DNA of 30,353 bases from an uncultured Ideonella sp. (GCA_946479475.1 CAMLGG010000032.1:1-30353), one strand, 5' to 3'. Shown: positions 1 to 8,549, counted from the stretch's first letter. Notes: generated by a model not told the origin, from the sequence alone. Program-made: numbers and translations.

Positions 1-557
1 AGCGCGTAGACCTCTTCGCGCGTGGCCGGGCTGATGTAGCGCTTCTTCGGCCGCGCATTCTCGGCGTTGATGCGCTTCTCGATCTCGGCGAGCAGCCGCA
101 GCAGCTGGCGGCGGCGCTCCTCCCGCTCCACGTCTTCCTTGTTGAGCAGCGGGCGGTTCGGATCGGGCGGCGGCAGCAGGGCGAGCTCGCGCCGGCCCTG
201 GGCCAGCAACTGCTCCTGGGCCGCCTGCATCTGCTGGATCTGCTTGTCGAGGTCGTTGTCGGCCTCGCCGGCCACGGTGATGGCCGACGGCGGCAGCGGA
301 GTCGTCGCCCGGCCTTTCTCGGCCTCGCCGCCTCCGGCCAGGTTCGCCTGGGCGATGGCCTGTGCCTTCGACGGCCGCTCGTCCGAGCGCGCGTTGACCA
401 GGACCACCTCCAGCGGCGTGTCCTCGAACACGCGGTTGAAGGTTTCCGGCGCCGCGATGCGCAGGGTGAGCAGGGCGCCGTGGACCGCCACGGAGGCCAT
501 CAGCGCCCAATGCAGGGCCGTGAGCGGCAGCTCCCTGAGCTTCGCGATCAGGCTCAT
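1..557 (-). CDS. TonB-like energy transducer, partial (C-terminus beyond window)
   Basis: I translated the minus strand from an ATG at 557; the frame stays open to the window edge (185 codons). The product starts MSLIAKLRELPLTALHWALM, with one hydrophobic segment at about residues 14-33. A polar, charged region rich in Gln, Glu and Arg follows (about 95-165), including a PPPDPNRPLLNKED stretch. A cytoplasmic start, a single anchor and a long periplasmic coiled/charged spacer are the layout of TonB-family proteins, which carry proton-motive force to outer-membrane receptors. The TonB C-terminal domain that would prove this is outside the window. The start lies 6 bases after the stop of the RNB exonuclease gene, so the two are probably co-transcribed. 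From memory, Burkholderiales often place a TonB-like gene after an RNB gene. Alternative: another single-pass periplasmic spacer protein such as TolA. Confidence 0.7.
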   Translation of the reverse strand, partial: MSLIAKLRELPLTALHWALMASVAVHGALLTLRIAAPETFNRVFEDTPLEVVLVNARSDERPSKAQAIAQANLAGGGEAEKGRATTPLPPSAITVAGEADNDLDKQIQQMQAAQEQLLAQGRRELALLPPPDPNRPLLNKEDVEREERRRQLLRLLAEIEKRINAENARPKKRYISPATREEVYA

Positions 558-563
558 GGTCCT

Positions 564-2630
564 TCAGGAGGCCGGTGAGGGTGAGGAGCCGGGCGCTGCT
601 CCCGCTTCGCCCGCTTCCTCGGCGAGGTCGATCGCCAGCGTCAGGGCACCGGCCGGCGCTTCCTCGCCCTCTTCCTCGCCGGCCGCCTCTTCCTCGATCA
701 GGTCGTCCAGGCGAGCCGCGAGGCTGGCGTGCAGATCGAGCGTGAGCAGGTCGATGCCCGTCACGCGCACACGCACGTGCGTGCCTCGCGGCAGGCTCTC
801 GGTGCCGAGCGCGCGGAACACCAGGGGCAGGTGGTTGCAGCGCACCAGGCCGTCCTTCATCACCGCCGCGTCGAGCTCGGTGAGACCCTGCTGCTCGACG
901 TGGCGCAGCGTCCAGTAGCGCTCGATCGCCGACTGGAAGCCGTTGTAGGCCGCGTAGGCCGTGTCGAAGCCCGAGATGATGGAGAACAGCGTCGCGTCCT
1001 TGGGCTTGAACGGCGCCGCCAGCGCGGCCGTGCGGCCATGGCGGGCGCAGGCGATGATCTGCCACTGGTTCACCAGGTCGACATAACGGCGCAGAGGAGA
1101 GGTGGCCCAGGTGTACTGAGCCACGCCCATGCCGGCGTGCGGAGCCGGCTTGACGCCCATGCGCACTTTCACGCCCGGCGCGAGGCTGGCCTGGCTGCGG
1201 TAGATGCCCGGCACGCCAAGTTCGCCGAGCCAGCCGCCCCAGCGGCTGTTGGCCAGGATCATCGCCTCGGAGACGATCAGGTCCAGCGGTGCACCGCGGC
1301 GGCGCTCGGTGATGCGCACCGTCTCGCTGCCGTCGGGCTCGCCGCCATCGGCGCCGCCGGGGGCAGACAGGTTCTGCTCAAGGCGGAAGTTGTAGTCCGG
1401 GCGGTTGAAGTTCTCGGGCTTGCCGCGCACGACCTCGCGTGCCGCCTTGAGCGACTGCGCGAGGCGGAAGCAGAACGCCAGCTCGGCCGCAAAGGGATAG
1501 CCGGCCGGGGCCTGGCCGGTCAGCGAGGCTTCGGTGACGAGCTCGTCGAGCTGGTCGTGGCGCAGGTTGGCCGCGATCGGCACCCGCTCGAGCTTCGTCT
1601 CGCTGGACTGCACGGCGAGCGTGGCCTCGTCGATGGTGACGTACAGGCTCACCGCCGGGCAGTCACGCCCTTCGATCAGCGTGTAGGCCTGCACCACCGC
1701 GTCGGGCAGCATCGTGATCTTGTAGCCCGGCATGTAGACGGTCGACAGCCTCTCGCGGGCCACCTTGTCGAGGGCCGACTCCGGCGCGATGGCCAGGCCC
1801 GGTGCCGCGATGTGGATGCCGAAGGTGACGGTGCCGCTGCCCAGGCCGCGTACCGACAGCGCGTCGTCGATCTCGGTCGTCTGCGAGTCGTCGATGGAGA
1901 ACGCGGCCACATCTGCCCGCGGCAGCTGTTCACGCACGGCCGGTGCATCGAGCGCGGGGAACCCGTAGCCCCTCGGGAACTGCTCGAAGAGAAAGCGTCG
2001 CCAGTGGAACTGGTAGGCCGAGCTGATGGCGCCGGCCGCCTTGAGCAGATCCAGCGGTGCCCGCTGGCTGCGTCTGGCGGCCTCGACCACCGCCTTGTAC
2101 TCGGGCGCGTTCTTGTCGGGCTTGAACAGGATCTTGTAGAGCTGCTCGCGCACCGGCTCCGGGCACTGGCCCGCCACCAGTTCGGCGGCCCATCCCTCGA
2201 TCTGCTCGGCCTGCAGCTTCTTGCGCTCGATGGCGAGCAGGGCCGCCTTGACGATCTCCTCCGGCGCCTTCTTGAAAACCCCCTTGCCGGCGCGGCGGAA
2301 GTAGTGCGGCGCCTCGAACAGGCGGAACAGCGCCGCGGCCTGCAGCTCGGGGCCGGCCTTGGCGTCGAAGTAGTCGCGGGCGAACTCGACGAAGCCGAAC
2401 TCGCCCTCGGGCGCGAACTCCCAGGCGAGGTCGAGGTCGATCTCCGCGGCGCGCGACTGGGCGGCCGCGATGAGCTCGGCCGGCTGCGGCTTGTCGAAGC
2501 GCAGCAGCACGTTGGCAGACTTGACCTTGACGCGCTTGCCCGAATCCAGCTCGACCTGGATCGAGCTGTCGGCCTCGGACATCACGCGGCCGGCGAGGAA
2601 CTTGCCGGCGTCGTCGAACAGGGCGTACAT
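564..2630 (-). CDS. rnb: RNB-domain 3'-5' exoribonuclease (RNase II/R family)
   Basis: This is a 688-residue hydrolytic exoribonuclease expected to degrade RNA from the 3' end in the cytoplasm. The RNB catalytic signature SIDDSQTTEIDDALSV lies near residues 245-260; its clustered Asp residues bind the metal ions in RNase II. Further RNB blocks follow: FGIHIAAPG, YMPGYKITMLPD, and near the C-terminal third SEAMILANSRWGGWL and YTWATSPLRRYVDLVNQ. The N-terminal 200 residues look like a family-specific region rather than a clear cold-shock domain. The tail is rich in Glu, Ala and Gly, so a normal S1 domain is doubtful. An ATG at 2630 is chosen; a GTG directly before it (2633) is possible. No strong Shine-Dalgarno is visible. 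The gene follows fabG after 31 bases and precedes the TonB-like gene by 6. The choice between rnb and rnr naming is uncertain. Confidence 0.88.
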   Translation of the reverse strand: MYALFDDAGKFLAGRVMSEADSSIQVELDSGKRVKVKSANVLLRFDKPQPAELIAAAQSRAAEIDLDLAWEFAPEGEFGFVEFARDYFDAKAGPELQAAALFRLFEAPHYFRRAGKGVFKKAPEEIVKAALLAIERKKLQAEQIEGWAAELVAGQCPEPVREQLYKILFKPDKNAPEYKAVVEAARRSQRAPLDLLKAAGAISSAYQFHWRRFLFEQFPRGYGFPALDAPAVREQLPRADVAAFSIDDSQTTEIDDALSVRGLGSGTVTFGIHIAAPGLAIAPESALDKVARERLSTVYMPGYKITMLPDAVVQAYTLIEGRDCPAVSLYVTIDEATLAVQSSETKLERVPIAANLRHDQLDELVTEASLTGQAPAGYPFAAELAFCFRLAQSLKAAREVVRGKPENFNRPDYNFRLEQNLSAPGGADGGEPDGSETVRITERRRGAPLDLIVSEAMILANSRWGGWLGELGVPGIYRSQASLAPGVKVRMGVKPAPHAGMGVAQYTWATSPLRRYVDLVNQWQIIACARHGRTAALAAPFKPKDATLFSIISGFDTAYAAYNGFQSAIERYWTLRHVEQQGLTELDAAVMKDGLVRCNHLPLVFRALGTESLPRGTHVRVRVTGIDLLTLDLHASLAARLDDLIEEEAAGEEEGEEAPAGALTLAIDLAEEAGEAGAAPGSSPSPAS

Positions 2631-2661
2631 CACGCCGGGGATTGTCGCCGAGGCGGCGGGG

Positions 2662-3402
2662 TCACACGGTCATCCCGCCGGAGACCTCGAGCACGGCGCC
2701 GTTCACGTAGCTGGCCTCGTCGCTGGCCAGGAAGGCGTAGACGTTGGCGATCTCCTCCGGCTGGCCCAGGCGCTTGAGCGGCACCTGGTCGCGCATGTGG
2801 TCGAGCACCTTGTCGGGAATGGTCGCCAGGATGGGCGTCTCGACGAAGCCCGGCGCGACCGCGTTTACGCGCACCCCCTTGGGGCCCAGCTCGCGGCTCC
2901 AGGTCTTGGTGAAGCCGATCACGCCGAACTTGGTCGCAGCGTAGTTGGTCTGGCCGAAATTGCCGTAGATGCCGACGACGGACGAGGCGTTGAGGATCAC
3001 GCCTCGGCCCTGGGCGACCATGGTGTCGGCCACGGCCTGCGCGCAGTGGAAGACGCCGCGCAGGTTCACGTCGATCACCGCGTCGAACTGGGCTTCGGTC
3101 ATCTTCTGCAGCCGCGCGTCCTTGGTGATGCCGGCGTTGTTGACCAGCACGTCGATGCGGCCGTGCCTGTCCTTGACGGCCTGCACCATCGCGTCGACCT
3201 GCTCGCGCTTCGTCACGTCGACCACATGGCCCTCGGCCTTGGCGCCGGCCGCCTCGCATTGCTCGACGGCCTTGCTCACCGCCTCGCCGTGGATGTCGCA
3301 GACGACCACGGTCGCGCCCTCGCGGGCGAACTTCAGCGCGGTGGCCAGGCCGATGCCCTGGGCGGCGCCGGTGACGATGCAGATCTTGTCGGTGAGTCTC
3401 AT
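2662..3402 (-). CDS. fabG: FabG-type short-chain dehydrogenase (3-oxoacyl-ACP / acetoacetyl-CoA reductase)
   Basis: A 246-residue NAD(P)H-dependent reductase of the classical short-chain dehydrogenase family. It shows the cofactor-binding TGAAQGIG at residues 11-18, VNNAG at 87-91, catalytic Asn113, Ser141, Tyr154 and Lys158 (YAATK), and the PGFVETPI segment after the active site. The likely reaction is reduction of a 3-oxoacyl thioester to the 3-hydroxyacyl form, in fatty-acid synthesis or polyhydroxyalkanoate supply. Sequence alone does not separate FabG from PhaB. No phaA or phaC lies beside it and no fab genes either, so this may be a FabG paralogue. Its ATG overlaps the stop of the esterase gene by 4 bases, which implies translational coupling. 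Confidence 0.85.
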   Translation of the reverse strand: MRLTDKICIVTGAAQGIGLATALKFAREGATVVVCDIHGEAVSKAVEQCEAAGAKAEGHVVDVTKREQVDAMVQAVKDRHGRIDVLVNNAGITKDARLQKMTEAQFDAVIDVNLRGVFHCAQAVADTMVAQGRGVILNASSVVGIYGNFGQTNYAATKFGVIGFTKTWSRELGPKGVRVNAVAPGFVETPILATIPDKVLDHMRDQVPLKRLGQPEEIANVYAFLASDEASYVNGAVLEVSGGMTV

Positions 3403-3992
3403 GGGATCAACTGCAGGAAGCGGAGGACGAAGTCGAGGTGCGCGGGGAAATCGGAGATCGCGTGGTCGCTGCCTTCGAGCAGCAGGGTGGTGGCGCCGGC
3501 ATGGCGGGCCTTCATCTCGCGCCAGTCGAGCACTTCGTCGCCCTTGGCGATGACGGCGGCGTAGCGCTCGGGGCGGGTGAGGCGGGGCGGCGCCATCTCG
3601 CGCAGCTGCTCGACGTACTCCGGCTTGAAGAAGAAGCGCTCCTCGGGGTCCTGCCAGCTGGTCTGCTCGCCGATGTAGGCCGCGAGGTCACGCGCCGGAT
3701 CGACCGCGGGGTTGAGCACGACGGCCCGGCAGCCGAGCTTCTCGGCCACCACGCCGGCATAGAAGCCGCCGAGCGAGCTGCCGACGGCGGCCATGGTCTC
3801 GCGCGGCCAATCTTCGACACCGGCGAAGACGAGCTGCATCGCCTCGCGCGGCGAAGGGGGCAGCTGAGGGCACCAGAAGCGCACTTCGGGCCGGTTTTCG
3901 GCGAGCCAACGGCCCACCAACTGAGCCTTGGTCGACAGCGGCGAGGACCGGAAGCCATGCAGGTACAGCACATGGGTGGTCCGGCCGCTCAT
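3399..3992 (-). CDS. yqiA: YqiA/YcfP-family alpha/beta-hydrolase esterase
   Basis: A 197-residue cytoplasmic alpha/beta-hydrolase matching the small YqiA esterase family. [10 protein letters not shown] lies at residues 9-18, the nucleophile elbow GSSLGG at 71-76 (Ser73), the conserved VVLNPAVDP at 91-99, KGDEVLDW around 150-157 (probable acid Asp) and GSDHAISDF at 175-183 (probable catalytic His177). E. coli YqiA is an esterase active on short acyl esters; its physiological substrate is not established. The gene sits between mpl (4-base gap) and fabG (4-base overlap) in the minus-strand operon. Length is close to the family norm and all catalytic residues look intact. Confidence 0.85.
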   Translation of the reverse strand: MSGRTTHVLYLHGFRSSPLSTKAQLVGRWLAENRPEVRFWCPQLPPSPREAMQLVFAGVEDWPRETMAAVGSSLGGFYAGVVAEKLGCRAVVLNPAVDPARDLAAYIGEQTSWQDPEERFFFKPEYVEQLREMAPPRLTRPERYAAVIAKGDEVLDWREMKARHAGATTLLLEGSDHAISDFPAHLDFVLRFLQLIP

Positions 3993-3996
3993 CGCA

Positions 3997-5364
3997 TCAG
4001 CCTTTCGCCTTCAGGGCCGCGAGGAGCTTGTCGTGAACTCCGCCGAACCCGCCGTTGCTCATGCACAGCACATGGTCACCCGGCCGCGCCGCCTTGACGA
4101 CCATCGCGACGAGCGCCTCGATGCTGTCGGCCACCTGCGCCTGCGCGCCCATGGGCGCGAGCGCCTCGCGGGCGTCCCAGCCGAGGCTGCCCTGGTGGCA
4201 GAAGGCGAGGTCCGCCTCTTCCAGGGCCCACGGCAGCTGCGCCTTCATCGTGCCGAGCTTCATGGTGTTCGAGCGCGGCTCGAAGACGGCCAGGATGCGC
4301 TCGGAACCCACCTTGCGGCGCAGGCCGTTCACCGTGGTGCGGATGGCGGTCGGATGGTGCGCGAAGTCATCGTAGACCTTCACCCCGGCAGCCTCGCCGC
4401 GCAACTCCAGGCGGCGTTTGACGTTCTCGAACTGGGCCAGCGCGGCGGCGGCCTGCTCCGGCGCGACGCCCAGGTGATCGGCCGCGGCGAGGGCGGCCAG
4501 CGCGTTCATCTGGTTGTGCTCGCCCAGCAGCTTCCACTCGACCCGGGCGACCTTGAGCGCGCCGCGCAGCACGTCGAAGGCCTGCGGCTCGCCGCGCGAG
4601 CGCCAGGCGCCCGGCTCTTCCTTGCGGGCGCCGAAGCGCTGCACCTCGCTCCAGCAGCCGCGCGTCAACACGCGCTGCAGGGCCTCGTCGCGGGCATTGA
4701 CCACCAGGCGGCCCTGCGAAGGCACGGTGCGCACCAGGTGGTGGAACTGCGTCTCGATGGCGGCCAGGTCGGGGAAGATGTCCGCGTGGTCGTACTCGAG
4801 GTTGTTCAGGATCGCCGTGCGCGGCCGGTAGTGGACGAACTTGCTGCGCTTGTCGAAGAAGGCCGTGTCGTACTCGTCGGCCTCGATCACGAAGGGCGTG
4901 CCGCCTTCGGTTTCGCCGAGCCGGGCCGAGACGCCGAAATTGCAGGGCACGCCGCCGACCAGGAAGCCCGGGTTCAGGCCGGACTGTTCCAGGATCCAGG
5001 CCAGCATGGCGGTGGTGGTGGTCTTGCCGTGCGTGCCGGCAACGGCCAGCACGTGCCGGCCTTGCAGCACGTGCTCGGCGAGCCATTGCGGCCCGCTGGC
5101 GTACGCGGCGCCCGCATCGAGGATGGCCTCCATCAGCGGGTTGCCGCGGGTGACCACGTTGCCGATCACGTAGACGTCGGGGTGCAGCTCCAGCTGGCCG
5201 GCGTCGTAGCCCTCGATCAGCTCGATGCCCAGCGCACGGAGCTGGTCGCTCATCGGCGGGTAGACGTTGGCGTCGCAGCCGGTCACGCGATGGCCGGCTT
5301 CGCGGGCCAGTGCCGCCAGGCCACCCATGAAGGTGCCGCAGATGCCGAGGATGTGGATGTGCAT
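3997..5364 (-). CDS. mpl: UDP-N-acetylmuramate:L-Ala-gamma-D-Glu-meso-DAP ligase (Mpl), peptidoglycan recycling
   Basis: A 455-residue Mur-ligase family enzyme that joins recycled tripeptide L-Ala-gamma-D-Glu-meso-DAP to UDP-MurNAc using ATP. The N-terminus MHIHILGICGTFMGGLA is the Mpl form of the nucleotide-binding segment. The ATP-binding loop GTHGKTTTT lies at residues 110-118, with EADEYDTAFFDKRSKF near 161-176 and LNNLEYDHADIF near 187-198. YDDFAHHPTAI, typical of Mpl and MurC, lies in the C-terminal half. The ATG at 5364 is preferred over an upstream in-frame TTG, because homologues begin with the MHIHILGI segment. It lies downstream of hemL after 64 bases, a gap holding a hairpin and a TAGAAT box. 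The start is otherwise weakly supported by a ribosome site. Confidence 0.93.
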   Translation of the reverse strand: MHIHILGICGTFMGGLAALAREAGHRVTGCDANVYPPMSDQLRALGIELIEGYDAGQLELHPDVYVIGNVVTRGNPLMEAILDAGAAYASGPQWLAEHVLQGRHVLAVAGTHGKTTTTAMLAWILEQSGLNPGFLVGGVPCNFGVSARLGETEGGTPFVIEADEYDTAFFDKRSKFVHYRPRTAILNNLEYDHADIFPDLAAIETQFHHLVRTVPSQGRLVVNARDEALQRVLTRGCWSEVQRFGARKEEPGAWRSRGEPQAFDVLRGALKVARVEWKLLGEHNQMNALAALAAADHLGVAPEQAAAALAQFENVKRRLELRGEAAGVKVYDDFAHHPTAIRTTVNGLRRKVGSERILAVFEPRSNTMKLGTMKAQLPWALEEADLAFCHQGSLGWDAREALAPMGAQAQVADSIEALVAMVVKAARPGDHVLCMSNGGFGGVHDKLLAALKAKG

Positions 5365-5428
5365 GACGGGGAAAAGCAAATTCTAGGCAGGGCCCGCCTT
5401 CGCGGACCCGCCTGGAGGACAGGCTCTG
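5365..5428 (-). promoter_or_regulatory. hemL-mpl intergenic region with hairpin and possible -10 box
   Basis: Read on the minus strand, positions 5409-5390 fold as a 7-pair stem (GGGTCCG with CGGGCCC, one G-U pair) around a 6-base loop. TAGAAT (5385-5380) and a short T-rich stretch follow before the mpl start. This could be a weak terminator or processing hairpin after hemL, with a -10 box for mpl. No convincing -35 box is visible, so promoter activity is a guess. Confidence 0.3.
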
Positions 5429-6739
5429 TCAGCCGGCGCGAAGGGCTTCACGCGCGGCCTGCACGGTCGCGGCGATGTCCTCGGCCGTGTGGGCGGCGCT
5501 GACGAAGCCCGCTTCGTACAGCGCCGGGGCCAGGTAGACGCCGCGATCCAGCATGGCGTGGAAGAAGCGGTTGAAGCGCTCCTTGTCGGTGGCCATGACC
5601 TCGTCGTAGTCCTGCGGCAGCTTCGGGCCGAAGAAGAAGCCGAACATGCCGCCTTCGCAGTCCGACGAGAACGGCACGCCGGCCTCGTCGGCCTCGGCCT
5701 GCAAGCCCTGCACCAGGGCGCTGGTCGACGCGGCGAGGCGCTCGTAGAAGCCGGGCCTGGCGATCTCCCGCAAGGTGGCGAGCCCGCACGCGGTGGCCAC
5801 GGGGTTGCCCGAAAGCGTGCCGGCCTGGTAGACCGGCCCCAGCGGGGCCAGCTGCTGCATGATGGCTCGCGTCGTGCCGAAGGCGGCCAGCGGCATGCCG
5901 CCGCCGATGACCTTGCCGAACACGCTGATGTCGGGCCGGAAGCCGGGCAGGGCCTTGGCATACAGGCTTTGAGCACTGCCGAGCGCGACACGAAAGCCCG
6001 TCATCACCTCGTCGAAGACGAGCAGGGCGCCGTGCTGGTCGCACAGTTCGCGCAGCCGCTTGACGAAGGGCACGCTGGCGCGAACGAAGTTCATGTTGCC
6101 GGCGATCGGCTCGATCATCACGCAGGCCAGCTCGGCGCCGTGCGTGGCAAAGGCGGCTTCCAGCTGCTCGATGTCGTTGTAGCGCAGCACGATGGTGTGC
6201 TGCACGACCTCGGGTGGCACGCCGGCCGAGGTGGGGAAGCCGAAAGTGGCGAGGCCGGAGCCGGCCTTGACGAGCAGCGCATCGGCGTGCCCGTGGTAGC
6301 AGCCTTCGAACTTGATCAGCTTGGCGCGCCCGGTCGCGCCGCGCGCCAGGCGGATGGCGCTCATCGCGGCCTCGGTGCCGGAGCTGACCAGGCGCACCTG
6401 CTCGATGCTGGGCACGTGGCCGATGATCTCCTCGGCCAGCTCGACCTCTCGCTCCGTCGGGGCACCGAAGCTGAAGCCGTCGTGCGCGGCCTTGAGCACC
6501 GCCTCCATCACTGCCGGATGGCCGTGGCCGAGGATCATCGGGCCCCAGGAGCCGATGTAGTCGATGTACTTGGTGCCTTCCGCGTCCCACATGTACGCGC
6601 CCTCGGCGCGGGCGATGAAGCGGGGCGTGCCGCCCACTGCGCGGAACGCGCGCACTGGCGAATTGACGCCGCCCGGGATGCTCGCCTGGGCGCGTTCGAA
6701 GAGGGCCGCGTTGCGGCCGGTGCGGGAATCAGTGGACAC
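5429..6739 (-). CDS. hemL: Glutamate-1-semialdehyde 2,1-aminomutase
   Basis: A 436-residue PLP enzyme that converts glutamate-1-semialdehyde to 5-aminolevulinate, the first committed tetrapyrrole precursor in the C5 pathway. Family motifs are clear: the N-terminal [28 protein letters not shown] near 119-133, [10 protein letters not shown] near 144-153, [10 protein letters not shown] near 241-250, and the PLP-lysine segment [11 protein letters not shown] with Lys276. [10 protein letters not shown] is also present. The GTG start at 6739 gives the family's normal N-terminus and has a GGGAGG site 8 bases upstream. The frame is open far upstream, but that part overlaps thiD and has no hemL similarity. 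The gene overlaps the end of thiD by 11 bases, so the two are almost certainly co-transcribed and perhaps translationally coupled. Confidence 0.96.
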   Translation of the reverse strand: MSTDSRTGRNAALFERAQASIPGGVNSPVRAFRAVGGTPRFIARAEGAYMWDAEGTKYIDYIGSWGPMILGHGHPAVMEAVLKAAHDGFSFGAPTEREVELAEEIIGHVPSIEQVRLVSSGTEAAMSAIRLARGATGRAKLIKFEGCYHGHADALLVKAGSGLATFGFPTSAGVPPEVVQHTIVLRYNDIEQLEAAFATHGAELACVMIEPIAGNMNFVRASVPFVKRLRELCDQHGALLVFDEVMTGFRVALGSAQSLYAKALPGFRPDISVFGKVIGGGMPLAAFGTTRAIMQQLAPLGPVYQAGTLSGNPVATACGLATLREIARPGFYERLAASTSALVQGLQAEADEAGVPFSSDCEGGMFGFFFGPKLPQDYDEVMATDKERFNRFFHAMLDRGVYLAPALYEAGFVSAAHTAEDIAATVQAAREALRAG

Positions 6740-7709
6740 GGCGCGAGCCTCCCGGTGGCGTGGGCGGCTCGCTGGGCGGCGGCTCTTCGTCCGGCTCGAT
6801 CCCCTGCTCGCCGACGGGCAGCTCTTCGCCGTCCTCGGGCGGCATGGCCCAGAAGAAGCGGTCTGGAATGATGTTGCCCATGCCCGGCCGGAAGCCGGCG
6901 TCCAGGCTCTGGTCGAGGAACTGCAGCGCCTCGCCCACCGCCGCCTGCAACTCGCTGCCCAGGGCCAGCAGGGAGGCCAGCGCGGCGGCGAGCGTGTCAC
7001 CCGCGCCGACGAAGGAGACCTCGAACAGCTCGAACTTCTCGCCCGTCAGCGCGCCCTGGGCCGAGGCCAGGACGTTGTCGATGAACTGGCCCGTGGCGCC
7101 CTTGGCGGGCAGCATCACGCCGGTGACGAGCACATAGCGCGTGCCGTGCTCGGCCGCGGCGACGGCCAGCTCCCGCGGCGACGCCGGGCGATCGGAATCC
7201 CAATCGGGCAGCAGGAAGTCGGTCAGCGTCTTGTGGTTGCCCACCAGGACTTCGGTGGCCGGCAGGATCAGTTCGCGGAAGGCATCGAGGTAGCTCTGGG
7301 CCTCGTCCTCCTCCAGCCAGGAAAGTGCCGGCAGGTAGGACACCAGGGGCACCTCGGCATAGTCGGAAAGGATCTCCGCGACCGCCGAGACGTTCTCGGC
7401 CGAGCCGAGGAAGCCCACCTTGAAGCCCGACAGCGTGACATCTTCCAGCACGTAGCGCGCTTGTTCGACGATCGCGTCGCCATCGATGGCATGCTGGTCG
7501 AAGATCTCGGCGGTGTCGCGCATCACGATGCTGGTGACCACCGGCAGCGCATGTGCGCCCATTGCCGCGATGGTCGCGACGTCGCCGGCCAGGCCGCCTG
7601 CGCCGCTGGGGTCGCTGGCGTTGAAGCTCATCACGCAAGCGGGTGCGGGAGCTTCCTGTTCCGGGTCGGCCGGGCCGCTGCCCGCTTCAGGGGGAGGAGT
7701 GGTCGTCAT
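6729..7709 (-). CDS. thiD: ThiD-like hydroxymethylpyrimidine/phosphomethylpyrimidine kinase, divergent
   Basis: A 326-residue ribokinase-fold protein. The core begins [20 protein letters not shown] (residues 25-44), matching the ThiD substrate segment, then has [16 protein letters not shown] and GFKVGFLGS (96-103). The C-terminal nucleotide site is [14 protein letters not shown] with GAGD at 235-238. In thiamine synthesis ThiD phosphorylates HMP and HMP-P. Two canonical ThiD features are altered. The DPVM-type segment after the central strand reads [14 protein letters not shown] (122-135), and the usual GTGCT is GAGDT, so Asp238 stands where ThiD has Cys. The C-terminal 35 residues are an acidic, proline-rich tail. 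The ATG at 7709 is chosen; an upstream in-frame GTG (7745) is less likely. No other thi gene is nearby. It could be a related pyrimidine or sugar kinase. Confidence 0.75.
   Translation of the reverse strand: MTTTPPPEAGSGPADPEQEAPAPACVMSFNASDPSGAGGLAGDVATIAAMGAHALPVVTSIVMRDTAEIFDQHAIDGDAIVEQARYVLEDVTLSGFKVGFLGSAENVSAVAEILSDYAEVPLVSYLPALSWLEEDEAQSYLDAFRELILPATEVLVGNHKTLTDFLLPDWDSDRPASPRELAVAAAEHGTRYVLVTGVMLPAKGATGQFIDNVLASAQGALTGEKFELFEVSFVGAGDTLAAALASLLALGSELQAAVGEALQFLDQSLDAGFRPGMGNIIPDRFFWAMPPEDGEELPVGEQGIEPDEEPPPSEPPTPPGGSRRVH
6748..6753 (-). promoter_or_regulatory. hemL: Strong Shine-Dalgarno that sets the hemL GTG start
   Basis: The minus strand reads GGGAGG here, with 8 bases between GGAGG and the GTG at 6739. 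It lies inside the last codons of the thiD-like gene. This is one of the clearest ribosome sites in the window and decides the hemL start. Confidence 0.75.
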
Positions 7710-7838
7710 GGGGTGATGGAACTGCCCGCCAGTGCAATGTGACACGGTTGGCGGCCGTGCGTGGCGAGAAGTTCAGAAAAGGGTGAGCTTTGTGGCGTAT
7801 GTGCCGATAAACCCTTGGCTTTTGCCGAGAGCCGGTGG

Positions 7839-7860
7839 CTACAATCAATCGCGATTGTAG
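7839..7860 (+). promoter_or_regulatory. Promoter -10 box inside a 22-base inverted repeat before rubredoxin/pil genes
   Basis: Arms CTACAATC (7839-7846) and GATTGTAG (7853-7860) are exact reverse complements around a 6-base centre. A second, nested perfect palindrome of 12 bases (CAATCGCGATTG) spans 7846-7857. The left arm contains TACAAT (7840-7845), a good -10 box. The best -35 candidate is TTGGCT at 7815-7820, with a long 19-base spacer. Transcription would start near 7852, inside the repeat, so a dimeric regulator bound here would block or modulate the promoter. The symmetry is seen directly; the operator role is inferred. Confidence 0.5.
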
Positions 7861-7879
7861 TGATCTGGCATCGACAAAA

Positions 7880-8053
7880 GTGAGTGAATACAGAACCTGG
7901 ATGTGCCTGATCTGCGGATGGATCTACGACGAGGCCGCCGGGGATGCCGAGCATGGAATTGCGCCTGGCACGCGATGGGAAGACGTCCCGATGAACTGGA
8001 CGTGTCCCGAATGCGGCGCGCGCAAGGAAGATTTCGAGATGGTTCAGATCTGA
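7880..8053 (+). CDS. Rubredoxin
   Basis: A 57-residue rubredoxin, a small cytoplasmic one-electron carrier with a single Fe(Cys)4 centre. The motif CLIC is at Cys9/Cys12 and CPEC at Cys42/Cys45, and all four iron ligands are present. GWIYDEAAGD and GIAPGTRWEDVPMNWTC are typical of rubredoxin. The GTG at 7880 gives the family's short leader (VSEYRTWMCLIC). An ATG at 7901 (50 residues) is possible, and an upstream GTG at 7835 would overlap the promoter and is rejected. No clear ribosome site precedes any choice. It opens the plus-strand run, 88 bases before pilG, and diverges from thiD. Its electron partner is unknown; no rubredoxin reductase or alkane hydroxylase lies in the window. Confidence 0.92.
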   Translation: MSEYRTWMCLICGWIYDEAAGDAEHGIAPGTRWEDVPMNWTCPECGARKEDFEMVQI

Positions 8054-8141
8054 AGCCTTCCGTCATCACAGCCTGGCTACCTCGCGGCGCCGACGTTTCC
8101 CACGAAATTCAGGCCCGCGCACAATATTCGTTTGGGGGCGC

Positions 8142-8549
8142 ATGGTGACCGACAACACGACTGAACACCCCGCGTCGTCGACCAAGGTCTTGGTGATCGA
8201 CGACAGCAACACCATCCGCCGCAGCGCGGAGATCTTCCTTCGCCAGGGCGGCTACGAGGTCGTGCTGGCCGAGGACGGCTTCGATGCCCTGGCCAAGGTC
8301 AACGACTACGAGCCCACGCTGATCTTCTGCGACATCCTGATGCCGCGGCTCGACGGCTACCAGACCTGCGCCATCATCAAGCGCAACCCCCGATTCGCCC
8401 ACGTGCCGGTCGTCATGCTGTCTTCCAAGGACGGCGTGTTCGACAAGGCGCGCGGCCGCATGGTCGGCTCGGACGACTACCTGACCAAACCCTTCACCAA
8501 GGATCAACTGCTGCGCGTCGTCGCGCACTTCCGCTCGGTCGCTGCCTGA
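8142..8549 (+). CDS. pilG: Type IV pilus response regulator PilG
   Basis: A 135-residue single-domain receiver of the CheY type. The acidic pair Asp20/Asp21 (VIDDS) binds Mg2+, Asp64 in LIFCDILMPRLDGYQ is the expected phosphorylation site, Ser94/Ser95 occupy the switch position, and Lys116 lies in DDYLTKPF. CAIIKRNPRF and the short tail without an output domain fit PilG. In Pseudomonas, PilG is phosphorylated by ChpA and promotes pilus extension and cAMP signalling. The context pilG-pilH-pilI-pilJ-chpA supports the name. The ATG at 8142 is used; GTG at 8145 is also possible. A CACAAT box at 8120-8125 could be a secondary promoter with a very short leader. Confidence 0.92.
   Translation: MVTDNTTEHPASSTKVLVIDDSNTIRRSAEIFLRQGGYEVVLAEDGFDALAKVNDYEPTLIFCDILMPRLDGYQTCAIIKRNPRFAHVPVVMLSSKDGVFDKARGRMVGSDDYLTKPFTKDQLLRVVAHFRSVAA

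Noticed and set aside
729..2777. A 682-codon plus-strand open frame opposite the RNB exonuclease
   Set aside because: The RNB motifs are on the minus strand. The plus-strand product is an Arg/Leu/Gly-rich shadow without recognisable motifs.
3928..5502. A 524-codon plus-strand open frame opposite mpl
   Set aside because: Mpl on the minus strand has complete Mur-ligase motifs; the opposite frame is a compositional shadow.
6740..7000. Upstream extension of the hemL frame
   Set aside because: It overlaps thiD in another frame and lacks aminomutase similarity; GTG 6739 has a strong ribosome site and gives the family N-terminus.
7835..7879. Start of rubredoxin at the upstream GTG (7835)
   Set aside because: It would add 15 residues unlike any rubredoxin and place the start before the expected transcription start.
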